A stretch of DNA of 18,598 nt, taken from contig JAJRVA010000215.1 in assembly GCA_024277485.1 (NCBI GenBank), positions 1-18,598 of the forward strand, in the 5' to 3' direction. Positions 1-7,033 of the stretch are shown here, piece after piece. Within the stretch, counting starts at the first letter, position 1. Each line of letters starts with the position of its first letter. This DNA comes from Deltaproteobacteria bacterium (lineage in GTDB: Bacteria > Desulfobacterota > Desulfobulbia > Desulfobulbales > Desulfobulbaceae). The position numbers and the translations under genes are program-made. The notes beneath the pieces were generated by a model. The model was not told the origin of the DNA, did no database searches, and saw nothing but the letters and a program-made list of their open reading frames with translations.

Positions 1-502
1 GAAAGTACTTCCGTAATGCGGGATCACTGATGAGCTGCTGGACAAAGGCCGCTCCCCGGGCAAGATAAACGGACGTAACGGATTTCTTGACCAGTTCATG
101 GGCCGATGATGGCCCGGAGCTCATAACCATAAAGAGAAATGACGCCACCAGCGCACCCTTCACCAGTCCAAGCAGGAATCCAAGCGCACGGTCAAACCAG
201 CCGGTAAGGGTTACCTGCATGACAAGGCCCAGTACCTTGCCAAGCAGAATCATGGCGATGGCCCCGGCAAGAAACAGCAGACCGAAATTAATGAAAAAAA
301 CCGCCTTGGGATTGTCAATATATTTCCCGACGGACTGCATAAGCTCACCGCTCAACCGGCCGGCAAGGACGTAACTCAGGGCCAGGGCCAGGAAAAATGC
401 CAGCTGCCGCATGAAGCCGATCCAGGCGCCGCGGATGACAAAAAGGAGAAAAAGAACAACCACTATAACGTCGAATGAGGTAATATCACTGAGCGAAATC
501 AT
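1..502 (-). CDS. CvpA family inner-membrane protein (partial, C-terminus beyond window)
   Basis: The minus strand is open from an ATG at 502 to the window edge, giving about 167 codons. The N-terminus reads MISLSDITSFDVIVVV, and four hydrophobic segments follow at roughly residues 10-26, 29-46, 62-86 and 102-121. This spacing and the RGAWIGFMRQ stretch after the first helix are typical of the CvpA (colicin V production) family. These are small polytopic inner-membrane proteins of poorly defined role, linked to envelope homeostasis and usually 160-200 residues long. An AGGGA ribosome-binding site lies about 10 nt upstream of the ATG. The gene diverges from the phosphopantetheinyl transferase gene across an AT-rich gap (503-715) that must hold both promoters; I could not place either with confidence. 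The family call is from sequence pattern and the function is not established. Confidence 0.8.
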   Translation of the reverse strand, partial: MISLSDITSFDVIVVVLFLLFVIRGAWIGFMRQLAFFLALALSYVLAGRLSGELMQSVGKYIDNPKAVFFINFGLLFLAGAIAMILLGKVLGLVMQVTLTGWFDRALGFLLGLVKGALVASFLFMVMSSGPSSAHELVKKSVTSVYLARGAAFVQQLISDPALRKYF

Positions 503-715
503 ATACTGCAATTCCCTGAGAATTGATAAAGGATATTTGAGTAAGGGTGCCTTGAAAAATTAGGATTTTCGTTCAAGGTCAAGGCATGCGAAAAAAATTA
601 CCACAGGCATATAAGTAATATTCCGAGGATAATTTTTTGAGCATAACGCAGAGATTGGGCGAAAAGACAATTTTTCAGGGTAGCCATAAGAAGCATTATA
701 CTGAACCTGTTCAAT

Positions 716-1540
716 ATGACAAGAAATAGTCCTGAACCGGGCCCGCGATCATCCCTGCTTTCTTTTTTCTCCCTCCGTCAGGAGACCCCGGCACCGGGCT
801 TAAGCTTTGCCTCCTTCATCGGGAACAGGCCCTGCCGCCTGTGTCTTGTCCTGATGAACACGGCCCGGTTCAAAAAAAAACCCGCCCCCGGGAGCCGGCT
901 GGAACATGCCGCCGGTCTGCTCAGCCCTGATGAACTGAAAATATTTCAATCCTTTTCCTTTCCCAAGCGGCAAAGAGAGTGGCTTGGCGGCAGATTAGCG
1001 GTAAAATTTGCCGTCCTTCTTCTGCTGGATGAAAAACTCTCTCCGGAACGGTTCGCGGCCATCTCCATCCTGCCTGGAGACAACGGGGAACCGGAGCTGC
1101 GCTATCCCGGCGCAATGGGTCCCCTGCCCTGTATCTCCATATCCCACAGCAGTGATTATGCCGTGGGCATGGCCGCGCATGCACCCGCCTGTGGTGTCGA
1201 TATTCAGAAAATGACGCCGCAGACGAAAAAAGTCGTGTCCCGGTTTGCAAAGCAGGATGAAATCGATCTGCTTGCCGCCTGCACACCTGCCCTGAATACC
1301 TTGGAGCAGCTCACTCTTCTCTGGTCAGCCAAGGAGGCGCTGAAAAAAGCATTTCTCGAAGACCAGCCGGTCATTTTCCAGGGAGTTACCCTGCTGAGTC
1401 TTACCATTGACAGGCTGCTCTCTCTTCAACTGCAGTTCCCGGGCAATGCCTCCTGTCCGGCAGAGATCCATGCGGCCCTCCTGGATGAGTACGCCCTGGC
1501 CTTTACAGTCAACAACCGGGATCATGCCAGAACTCCCTGA
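716..1540 (+). CDS. Sfp-type 4'-phosphopantetheinyl transferase
   Basis: This enzyme should transfer the 4'-phosphopantetheine arm of CoA to a conserved Ser of acyl, peptidyl or aryl carrier proteins, with Mg2+. Family motifs are clear. ISISHSSDYAVG includes H144-S145. ACGVDIQ gives the metal ligand D162, although the second acidic residue usual two positions later is Q164. LLWSAKEALKKA gives W203, K206 and E207. Length is 274 aa from the ATG at 716, longer than the usual 200-240. The first ~40 residues are low-complexity and unlike the family, and neither this ATG nor the internal ATG at 854 (MNTARFKK) has a strong ribosome-binding site. The homologous region seems to begin near CRLCLVL (residue 40), so the true start is uncertain. 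The 3' end overlaps mutM by 17 nt, so the two are probably cotranscribed. No carrier-protein or polyketide genes are nearby, so the target is unknown. Confidence 0.85.
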   Translation: MTRNSPEPGPRSSLLSFFSLRQETPAPGLSFASFIGNRPCRLCLVLMNTARFKKKPAPGSRLEHAAGLLSPDELKIFQSFSFPKRQREWLGGRLAVKFAVLLLLDEKLSPERFAAISILPGDNGEPELRYPGAMGPLPCISISHSSDYAVGMAAHAPACGVDIQKMTPQTKKVVSRFAKQDEIDLLAACTPALNTLEQLTLLWSAKEALKKAFLEDQPVIFQGVTLLSLTIDRLLSLQLQFPGNASCPAEIHAALLDEYALAFTVNNRDHARTP

Positions 1541-2369
1541 AGTGGAAGTAACCCGCTTGGGTCTTCTCCCGGACCTCTCCGGGCGCCGGATCGACAAAGT
1601 GTTCTGGAGCGGCAAGCGGCTTCGCGAACCCATGCCCGGAAAGCTGCTCGTGCGTCATATTGAAAAAAACCGTTTGCACACGATCGACCGGCGGGCAAAA
1701 TTCCTCCTTTTCAGGATGGCAGATGGAAGCACCCTGGTCATGCACCTTGGCATGACCGGCAAGCTCAGCCTTGTCTCCGCCGACGTGCCGGTCACCAGGC
1801 ATGACCACCTTCGCCTGCTGCTTGACAGCAAGATGGAGATGCGTTTTAATGACGTCCGCCGGTTCGGCAGCATAGATGTCTGGCCGCCTGCGGAGTCTGT
1901 TCAGCTCGAAAAGATCTTCAGCCGGAAGATCGGTGTTGAACCGCTGAGTGATGCTTTTCATGCCGGCTATTTACGGGAACAGGCGCAAAAGAGGAGACAA
2001 CCTGTAAAAAGTTTTCTCATGGACGCACGAAGGGTTGCAGGAATCGGCAATATCTATGCCAATGAGATCCTTTTTGATGCCGGAGTTCACCCACGCACGC
2101 CGGTCAACCGGATATCACCTGACGCCTGGAGGAAAATCGCCGCCGCCACCGGAACAATCCTGAGAGAGGCCATCCTGTCCGGCGGCTCGACGATTTCGGA
2201 CTTCCTCGGCACCAGCGGCAACCCCGGCTACTTCCAGGTCAACTTCAAAGTATACGGCCGGGGAGGAAAAGAATGCAGGTTGTGCTCGGAGCCCATCCAT
2301 AAAACCGTCATCAACGGACGCGCCTCGTATTTCTGCCCCCGTTGCCAGAAAAAGAACCGATGTTCTTGA
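1524..2369 (+). CDS. mutM: Formamidopyrimidine-DNA glycosylase / AP lyase
   Basis: MutM (Fpg) is a bifunctional base-excision repair enzyme that removes 8-oxoguanine and formamidopyrimidines and nicks the abasic site. The start is fixed by biochemistry: the processed N-terminal Pro is the nucleophile, so MPELPEVEVTR at 1524 must be the N-terminus, giving P2 and E3. The longer upstream reading is rejected. Other landmarks are the conserved lysine K59 in RRAKFLLF, MHLGMTGKL, NDVRRFG, the helix-two-turn-helix VAGIGNIYANEILF, and the C-terminal zinc finger with C251, C254, C271 and C274. Length is 281 aa, normal for the family (about 270). It overlaps the end of the phosphopantetheinyl transferase gene by 17 nt in another frame, which suggests translational coupling. 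Confidence 0.96.
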   Translation: MPELPEVEVTRLGLLPDLSGRRIDKVFWSGKRLREPMPGKLLVRHIEKNRLHTIDRRAKFLLFRMADGSTLVMHLGMTGKLSLVSADVPVTRHDHLRLLLDSKMEMRFNDVRRFGSIDVWPPAESVQLEKIFSRKIGVEPLSDAFHAGYLREQAQKRRQPVKSFLMDARRVAGIGNIYANEILFDAGVHPRTPVNRISPDAWRKIAAATGTILREAILSGGSTISDFLGTSGNPGYFQVNFKVYGRGGKECRLCSEPIHKTVINGRASYFCPRCQKKNRCS

Positions 2370-2394
2370 TAAAAAATATAACAGTTACTAATCT
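2366..2394 (+). promoter_or_regulatory. Possible sigma-70 promoter for the CMD / radical SAM pair
   Basis: TTGATA (2366-2371, overlapping the mutM stop) and TAATCT (2389-2394) are separated by 17 nt in an AT-rich gap of about 70 nt. The gap suggests that the downstream pair has its own promoter. Each box has two mismatches to consensus, and other AT-rich hexamers nearby could serve instead. Confidence 0.3.
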
Positions 2395-2438
2395 TTTTAA
2401 TATTATACACAGTTCCACCACGACTCTTGGAGAATTTC

Positions 2439-2771
2439 ATGAACACCTATTATGATCCCCGCGATCTGGACAAGTTCGGCAAAATCGGTGAAGAGGCCCC
2501 GGAGGTAGCCCGCAAGTTTTTCGAATATTACGAGGCTGTTTTTGCGGAAGGAGAATTAACGGAACGCGAAAAAGCTCTGATAGCGCTTGCCGTGGCTCAT
2601 GCTGTCCAGTGCCCATACTGCATCGACGCCTATACCAGCGCCTGCCTTGAAAAAGGGTCGAACAAGGCGGAAATGACCGAGGCTGTTCATGTCGCCTGTG
2701 CCATCAGGGGCGGCGCATCACTGGTGCATGGAGTCCAGATGCGGAATGTATGCGAGAAAATTTCACTCTAA
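2439..2771 (+). CDS. Carboxymuconolactone decarboxylase / AhpD-like protein of the arsenosugar-associated peroxidase-like type
   Basis: This is a 110-aa single-domain CMD/AhpD-fold protein. ATG at 2439 is chosen because GGAG lies 6 nt upstream; the reading from TTG at 2427 lacks support. The redox motif is C58-P-Y-C61 in HAVQCPYCIDAYTSA, preceded by E44 (EREKALIAL). AhpD itself has CxxC followed by His four residues later; here that position is Y65, so the proton relay is not that of classic AhpD. The pairing with a radical SAM/Cys-rich protein 24 nt downstream, and the CPYCIDAYT motif, match what is annotated elsewhere as the peroxidase-like partner of ArsS. A dithiol reductant or carrier role for the radical SAM enzyme's chemistry is inference. 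Whether the pathway here concerns arsenic is unproven, since no arsM is in the window. Confidence 0.82.
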   Translation: MNTYYDPRDLDKFGKIGEEAPEVARKFFEYYEAVFAEGELTEREKALIALAVAHAVQCPYCIDAYTSACLEKGSNKAEMTEAVHVACAIRGGASLVHGVQMRNVCEKISL

Positions 2772-2795
2772 ATTTTTCAGGGAAAAACAGGTTCT

Positions 2796-3746
2796 TTGAA
2801 CAGCTTCCAGAAAATTCTGTCAGACAACGGGCTGACCCTGGACCGGGGCAAAACAACGACCCTACAGGTCAATATCGGCCGGATCTGCAACCTGGCATGT
2901 AAACACTGCCACGTTGAAGCCGGCCCGGGCCGCCGTGAAATAATGGATCGCCGGACCATGGATGATGTCATCGCGTTTGCCCGGAGGAACTCTTTTGCCG
3001 TTATCGACATCACCGGAGGCGCCCCTGAGCTTGTCCCTGGTATCGCCTACCTGCTGGAAAATCTCGCTCCCCTTGCCCCGCGGATCATGATGCGCTCCAA
3101 TCTCGTTATCCTGCTTGAGCAGGATAACGGGAAACTGCTGGACCTCTGCCGGCGGCTGAACGTCGCCCTTGTGGCATCTTTTCCGTCAACGAACCGGGGC
3201 CAGACAGATGCCCAGCGCGGCGAGGGGGTCTGGGAGAAGAGCATCCGTATGCTGCAGAGACTGAACGAAATCGGCTACGGCAAACCGGGTACCGGGCTTG
3301 ACCTGTACCTCGTCTCCAACCCGGCCGGCGCCTTTCTTCCGGCGGACCAGTGTACGGCCGAACACAAATTCAAGGCCGACCTGGCCCGGAAATGGGGCAT
3401 TGAATTCACCTCCCTGTTCACCTTTGCCAATGTCCCTCTCGGCAGGTATAAAAAATGGCTGGAAACATCGGGCAACTACGAAACATACATGGAAAAGCTG
3501 CGCCGCAGTTTCAACCCGGCCACAGTATCAGGTCTCATGTGCAGGAACCTGATCAATATCTCCTGGGACGGCGTTCTCTATGACTGCGACTTCAACATGG
3601 CGGCAGGGCTCCCCTGGTCGGGCACGCCTGTTCATGTTGTCGAGGTGCGGAAACCGGCAGAAGGTGCTCCGATCATGGCGGATGAGTACTGTTTTTCCTG
3701 CACAGCAGGGACGGGCTTTACCTGAGGCGGCTCCATAACCTCCTGA
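2796..3746 (+). CDS. ArsS-like radical SAM/Cys-rich protein; selenoprotein with TGA-encoded Sec at residue 310
   Basis: The start is TTG at 2796, 24 nt after the CMD gene, with AGGGA/CAGG upstream. The N-terminus TTTLQVNIGRICNLACKHCH carries the radical SAM [4Fe-4S] motif C31-x3-C35-x2-C38. The C-terminal half is the Cys-rich (DUF3641-like) domain with C249, C264, C299 and C302. The frame meets TGA at 3723-3725 after FSCTAGTGFT, then reads GGSITS and stops at TGA 3744-3746. ArsS-family proteins I recall end in a CTAGAGSSCGG-like tail. The TGA falls on that last Cys and is followed by the same GG, so Sec310 fits, giving 316 aa. A SECIS-like hairpin follows directly. The family (DUF3641, selenocysteine-containing in many bacteria) is associated with arsenosugar biosynthesis in organisms that also have ArsM. 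Here its substrate is unknown. If no Sec machinery exists, the protein would end after 309 aa and lack this residue. Confidence 0.82.
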
Positions 3747-3755
3747 GTTCGGGAG
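3723..3755 (+). promoter_or_regulatory. Selenocysteine codon TGA and bacterial SECIS-like hairpin
   Basis: Directly after the in-frame TGA (3723-3725) the RNA can form a stem CTCCT (3740-3744) with GGGAG (3751-3755): four Watson-Crick pairs and one U-G. The 6-nt apical loop is GAGTTC (3745-3750). The loop begins 19 nt after the TGA, within the spacing usual for bacterial SECIS elements; by my recollection, E. coli fdhF has 17 nt. The first loop base is G and a GU step follows, as SelB recognition prefers. The final stop codon (3744-3746) lies inside the hairpin. Pairing was found by eye, not folded by program. Confidence 0.65.
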
Positions 3756-3841
3756 AGAGAAACTGAACAGGCAAAAAGACCGACAAAACGCGACCACGGC
3801 CTGATGTTACAGCTTCTTTCCCGCTTGAGGCCAACAAGACA

Positions 3842-3903
3842 TTTAAACATTGTTGACACATGGGCACCAGAGAGGTATATTGAAAGTATCAACAATGTTT
3901 AAA
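3842..3903 (+). promoter_or_regulatory. mazEF promoter bracketed by a perfect 15-bp inverted-repeat operator
   Basis: TTTAAACATTGTTGA (3842-3856) and its exact reverse complement TCAACAATGTTTAAA (3889-3903) are separated by 32 nt. Between and into the left arm lies a near-consensus sigma-70 promoter: TTGACA (3853-3858), a 17-nt spacer, and TATATT (3876-3881). The expected start point, near 3888, is at the edge of the right arm. MazE-type antitoxins bind palindromes at their own promoter, so this is most simply the autoregulatory operator. The two half-sites cover the -35 box and the transcription start. Confidence 0.75.
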
Positions 3904-3924
3904 CAATCAATGACGGATGGAATT

Positions 3925-4185
3925 ATGCGCTTGACAATTAAAAAATGGGGCAACAGCCTTGCAACCAGAATTCCAAAAGCCGTTGTTGAATCCATTGATC
4001 TCCAACTTGACCAACAGGTTCATATTGAAGCAGTTAACGGGAAAATCGTTATCACTCCTCTTCAAAAGAAAAAGGACTATAAACTTGCTGACCTTCTCAA
4101 CCAGTGTAAACCCGAATCAATGAGACTTGATGACGAAGACAGGGCATGGTTGAATGCCGAACCGGCTGGCAAGGAAGCCTGGTAA
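3925..4185 (+). CDS. MazE-type antitoxin, AbrB/SpoVT swapped-hairpin family
   Basis: This 86-aa protein starts MRLTIKKWGNSLATRIPKAV, the standard N-terminal DNA-binding swapped-hairpin of MazE (KWGNS.A.RIP). It continues with a beta-rich stretch (VHIEAVNGKIVITPL) and an acidic, probably disordered C-terminus (RLDDEDRAWLNAEPAG) that would clamp the toxin. ATG at 3925 is favoured by the upstream GGATGG and because the motif begins there. In-frame ATGs at 3895 and 3910 are possible but add residues unlike the family. The stop overlaps the toxin start (TAATG). Expression is presumably repressed by the MazE-MazF complex at the flanking inverted repeat. The pair is poorer in G+C than its neighbours, consistent with horizontal acquisition. 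Confidence 0.9.
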   Translation: MRLTIKKWGNSLATRIPKAVVESIDLQLDQQVHIEAVNGKIVITPLQKKKDYKLADLLNQCKPESMRLDDEDRAWLNAEPAGKEAW

Positions 4186-4526
4186 TGGTCAAAAAAAAGT
4201 ATATTCCAAAACGCGGTGATATTGTATGGACAGATTTTGATCCCGCAGCCGGGCACGAACAAATGGGCAAAAGGCCTGCTCTTGTTCTTTCTCCAATGCC
4301 TTTTAACAGAACAATCAGGTTGGCAATGGTCGCACCGATAACAAGCAGGATCAGGGGCCATGGTTTTGAAGTGCTCCTTAATGGTAAGAAGGTTAAAGGC
4401 GTTGTACTGTGTCAACAGGTAAAAATGATTGACTTCAAGGAGAGAGGCATCCAGTTTGCCGAAAATGCACCGAAAAACGTGACCAGTGACGCACTGGCCA
4501 AGGTCAGGGCAATTGTAACGGAGTAA
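4185..4526 (+). CDS. MazF-type endoribonuclease toxin (PemK/MazF family)
   Basis: This 113-aa protein starts MVKKKYIPKRGDIVWTDFDP. The GDIVW.DFDPAAGHEQMGKRPALVLSP block is the hallmark of MazF/PemK toxins, which cleave mRNA at short sequences. The first Arg of the catalytic pair is in KRPALVLSP, and ITSRIRGHGFEVLL supplies the second conserved segment. The start ATG at 4185 overlaps the antitoxin stop by one base, with AAGGAAG upstream, which ties toxin synthesis to antitoxin translation. A longer reading from 4146 overlaps the antitoxin and is not needed. The gene converges on dapL, leaving only 26 nt between them. The full-length, undamaged toxin suggests an active module; cleavage specificity cannot be read from sequence. 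Confidence 0.92.
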   Translation: MVKKKYIPKRGDIVWTDFDPAAGHEQMGKRPALVLSPMPFNRTIRLAMVAPITSRIRGHGFEVLLNGKKVKGVVLCQQVKMIDFKERGIQFAENAPKNVTSDALAKVRAIVTE

Positions 4527-4552
4527 GGGACTGAATACGGGAGAAAAAAGAT

Positions 4553-5776
4553 CTACCCGAGAGCCCGGCGAATCAAATCCATGGCCTTGTCAACATTTTC
4601 GTAACTGTTGAATGCGGACAGGCGGATATACCCCTCACCGCATTTGCCGAAACCGGCCCCCGGGGTGCAGACCACGCCGGCTTCGTTGAGCAGCATGTCA
4701 AAAAACTCCCAGGAATCGCGGTCACTCCTGATCCAGACATAGGGTGAATTCTCGCCGCCGACAAACCGGAAACCCAGTTCACGGATCGCACCGGCAATCA
4801 GTTCAGCGTTCTTCATGTAATAGTCGACCAGCTCCCGTGTCTGGGTCCTGCCCTCTTCACTGTAGACTGCCTCGGCCGCACGCTGCACGGGATAGGAAAC
4901 CCCGTTGAACTTGGTGCTGTGCCTGCGGTTCCACAGGGAGTGCAATGCATGCTGTCCGCCCTGGCGGTCATAGACCATGCACTCTTTCGGCACAACCGTA
5001 CAGGCACACCGGGTGCCGGTAAAACCGGCGCTCTTGGAAAAAGAACGGAACTCCACAGCCACCTGCCGGGCCCCCTCTATCTCGAAGATGGAACGGGGCA
5101 GGGAGTCATCACGGATAAAGGCCTCGTAGGCCGCGTCAAAGAGGATCAGGGCCCTGTTGTCTTTCGCGTAATCCACCCATGTCTTGAGCTGCTGTTTCGT
5201 GATGGTCGAACCGGTGGGGTTGTTTGGAAAGCAGAGGTAGATAAGATCAACCGCTTCTGAGGGCAGGTCGGGCACATAGTTGTTCTCCAGGGTTGAATCA
5301 AGATAGACAACCCCCTGGTAGCGGCCGTCCCCAAAGGCGCCAGTTCGACCGGCCATCACATTGGTATCAAGATACACCGGGTACACCGGATCGGGGATGG
5401 CGACCCTGATATCTGTTGAGAACAGTTCCTGGATATTGCCGGTATCACACTTGGCCCCGTCAGAGACAAAGATCTCGTCAGCCGAGATATCCGCTCCCCG
5501 GGCCTGGAAATCGTTTTCAGCCATGGCTTCACGCAGAAATTCATACCCCTGCTCCGGGCCATAGCCCCTGAAGGTGCTGTCTGCCGCCATCTCGTCAACA
5601 GCCCTGTGAAATGCCTTGATGCAGGCAGGGGGCAGGGCCCTTGTTACATCACCTATCCCAAGCCTGATCACTTCACGGTCCGGGTTCGCCTGTTGAAAGG
5701 CTGCGACCCGCTGGGCGATATCGGAGAAAAGATATGATGCCTGCAGTTTCAGATAGTGCTCATTGAGAGTAATCAT
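4553..5776 (-). CDS. dapL: LL-diaminopimelate aminotransferase
   Basis: DapL converts tetrahydrodipicolinate and glutamate to LL-diaminopimelate in one PLP-dependent step, bypassing the succinylase or acetylase routes to lysine and murein. ATG at 5776 ([12 protein letters not shown]) has AGGA 8 nt upstream and gives 407 aa, the usual size. The longer reading to 5935 runs back through lptC and is rejected. PLP landmarks of fold-type I are PNNPTG (184-189), the FDAAYEAF segment with D214 and Y217, and the Schiff-base lysine K248 in [13 protein letters not shown]. It lies 19 nt after lptC, so it appears to be the last gene of the pyrG-kdsA-kdsC-lptC operon. The LPS export genes lptA and lptB would more often be expected at this place. 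It ends convergently with mazF, with no obvious terminator between. Confidence 0.95.
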   Translation of the reverse strand: MITLNEHYLKLQASYLFSDIAQRVAAFQQANPDREVIRLGIGDVTRALPPACIKAFHRAVDEMAADSTFRGYGPEQGYEFLREAMAENDFQARGADISADEIFVSDGAKCDTGNIQELFSTDIRVAIPDPVYPVYLDTNVMAGRTGAFGDGRYQGVVYLDSTLENNYVPDLPSEAVDLIYLCFPNNPTGSTITKQQLKTWVDYAKDNRALILFDAAYEAFIRDDSLPRSIFEIEGARQVAVEFRSFSKSAGFTGTRCACTVVPKECMVYDRQGGQHALHSLWNRRHSTKFNGVSYPVQRAAEAVYSEEGRTQTRELVDYYMKNAELIAGAIRELGFRFVGGENSPYVWIRSDRDSWEFFDMLLNEAGVVCTPGAGFGKCGEGYIRLSAFNSYENVDKAMDLIRRALG

Positions 5777-5795
5777 TTTGTCTATCCTGGATTTT

Positions 5796-6368
5796 TTAAA
5801 ATTCGACGATAACACGGTTGCTGAAGTCATACCCGTCATTGGCAAGATCATAGTCCATGCGGCCGGCCTGAATTGAAAAATCAGGTCCGACGATTTCAAG
5901 ATCCTCCGGGCTGACAGCCATTTTTGTCGCATCATAGTAATGCAGAAGGTCCGTGTACATCTCCTGCTTCAATGCGGGTTTGCGGATGACAACATCATCC
6001 ATCAGGGTAAGGTGGCGTTTATCAACCTGGTACCTGCCCCGGGAACTCGTGATACGGGTTACCATCCCGTCAACGCTTGTATACACCGCGTCAACATCAA
6101 GCATGCCGATATCCTTGTCCGACTCGGCAGTAAACGCGCGCTCGGCATTGACCACCCATTCCACGCGACCCCGGTTGGACATGGTGATGGTCACCGTATC
6201 CATGATAAAATTCTGCGGCGGCGGTTTTTCAACCGTGATGGACGCCGGCGGCTTGAAACCTCCCCGCGGCGCCAGAAATGAAGCCACGGCAGGTTTCCAC
6301 AGGGGACTGGTCAGGAAGAGAACAAGCGGAACAAGCCACAACAGGTTGCGCGGATTTCTGAAAATCAT
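5796..6368 (-). CDS. lptC: LptC-family LPS export protein
   Basis: LptC is a bitopic inner-membrane protein that passes LPS from the LptBFG transporter to the periplasmic LptA bridge. The 190-aa product has one N-terminal membrane segment (about residues 8-24, [16 protein letters not shown]). A periplasmic beta-strand-rich domain follows, with alternating turns typical of the LptA/LptC beta-jellyroll ([41 protein letters not shown]). Sequence is weakly conserved in this family, so the call rests on length, topology and position just after kdsC; the two genes overlap by 4 nt. The immediate neighbours are Kdo synthesis genes, consistent with an LPS role. lptA and lptB are not found downstream in this window. 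Confidence 0.85.
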   Translation of the reverse strand: MIFRNPRNLLWLVPLVLFLTSPLWKPAVASFLAPRGGFKPPASITVEKPPPQNFIMDTVTITMSNRGRVEWVVNAERAFTAESDKDIGMLDVDAVYTSVDGMVTRITSSRGRYQVDKRHLTLMDDVVIRKPALKQEMYTDLLHYYDATKMAVSPEDLEIVGPDFSIQAGRMDYDLANDGYDFSNRVIVEF

Positions 6369-7033
6369 ACAAACTTCTTTATAATCGCAGCCAGTTCCCC
6401 CCTGGCCTCAAGGATTAACTCGCATACCTCCCGTACCGCACCCCGGCCGCCGCTCCGACTGGTGACGTAGTGGACACCCCGGCGGACCTCGGCCACGGCA
6501 TTTGCCGGCGCAGCGGCAAAACCGACCCGGCCAAGCAGCTGCAGGTCGAGCCAGTCGTCTCCCATGTATGCGGTCTGCATGGGACGCAGGCCGGACTCGG
6601 ACAGGATTTGCTCGTAGACATCATGCTTATTGCCTGTACCCTGGAAGACATACTTCATTCTCAAATCCTGTGCCCGGCGGGTTACGGCCTCTGATGTTCT
6701 GGCTGTTATGAGACCCACATCAACACCCGCGTCCTGCAGTATCCGCAGGCCCAATCCATCCTGGGTGTTGAACCCCTTGGATTCACCCCCGTCATGCGTA
6801 TAGGTAATGGTCCCGTCCGTCAGAACACCGTCCACATCGAGCAGGAGCAGCTTCACCTCTTTTGCCCGCGGCAGGGCGGCTTTCCAAGCATCACTTCGCA
6901 TACGCGGCTCACTTCTCTTCCGTGCCCTTTCAAGCAGGGCCTGGGTCAGCTCACAGTCCGACGGGTACCCGGAAGACCCCATGCCCCGGGCACTGTTTTC
7001 TCCACCCACGGGGCGCGGATCCTTGTCACCCAT
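6365..7033 (-). CDS. kdsC: 3-deoxy-D-manno-octulosonate 8-phosphate phosphatase, HAD family
   Basis: KdsC removes phosphate from Kdo-8-phosphate, the step before Kdo activation for lipid A. It is a small cap-less HAD phosphatase. Motif I is [13 protein letters not shown] with nucleophile D66 and acid D68, motif II is in LITARTS, and motif IV is MGDDWLDL. Length from the ATG at 7033 is 222 aa, longer than the usual 170-190. The extra N-terminal ~45 residues ([14 protein letters not shown]...) are not family-like. An in-frame ATG at 6901 ([10 protein letters not shown]), preceded by a purine-rich GGAAGAGAAG, would give a normal 178-aa protein, so the start is open. The 7033 start overlaps the kdsA stop by 8 nt, which argues for coupled translation. 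Confidence 0.92.
   Translation of the reverse strand: MGDKDPRPVGGENSARGMGSSGYPSDCELTQALLERARKRSEPRMRSDAWKAALPRAKEVKLLLLDVDGVLTDGTITYTHDGGESKGFNTQDGLGLRILQDAGVDVGLITARTSEAVTRRAQDLRMKYVFQGTGNKHDVYEQILSESGLRPMQTAYMGDDWLDLQLLGRVGFAAAPANAVAEVRRGVHYVTSRSGGRGAVREVCELILEARGELAAIIKKFV

Noticed and set aside
503..715. Small gene or defined promoters in the gap between cvpA and the phosphopantetheinyl transferase gene
   Set aside because: AT-rich with a TATACT at 697-702 but no matching -35, and that box would leave only a few bases before the ATG at 716. No convincing small frame.
3723..3725. TGA as an ordinary stop of the radical SAM protein
   Set aside because: It falls on a conserved Cys column, the homologous GG follows in frame, and a SECIS-like hairpin is correctly spaced. 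Not excluded without genome-wide selB/selC evidence.
3771..3841. GGCCT/AGGCC hairpin downstream of the radical SAM gene as a terminator
   Set aside because: Five base pairs around a loop of about 25 nt with no T-run; too weak to call.
5777..5935. N-terminal extension of dapL to 5935
   Set aside because: It would overlap lptC, has no family similarity, and the ATG at 5776 has a good ribosome-binding site.
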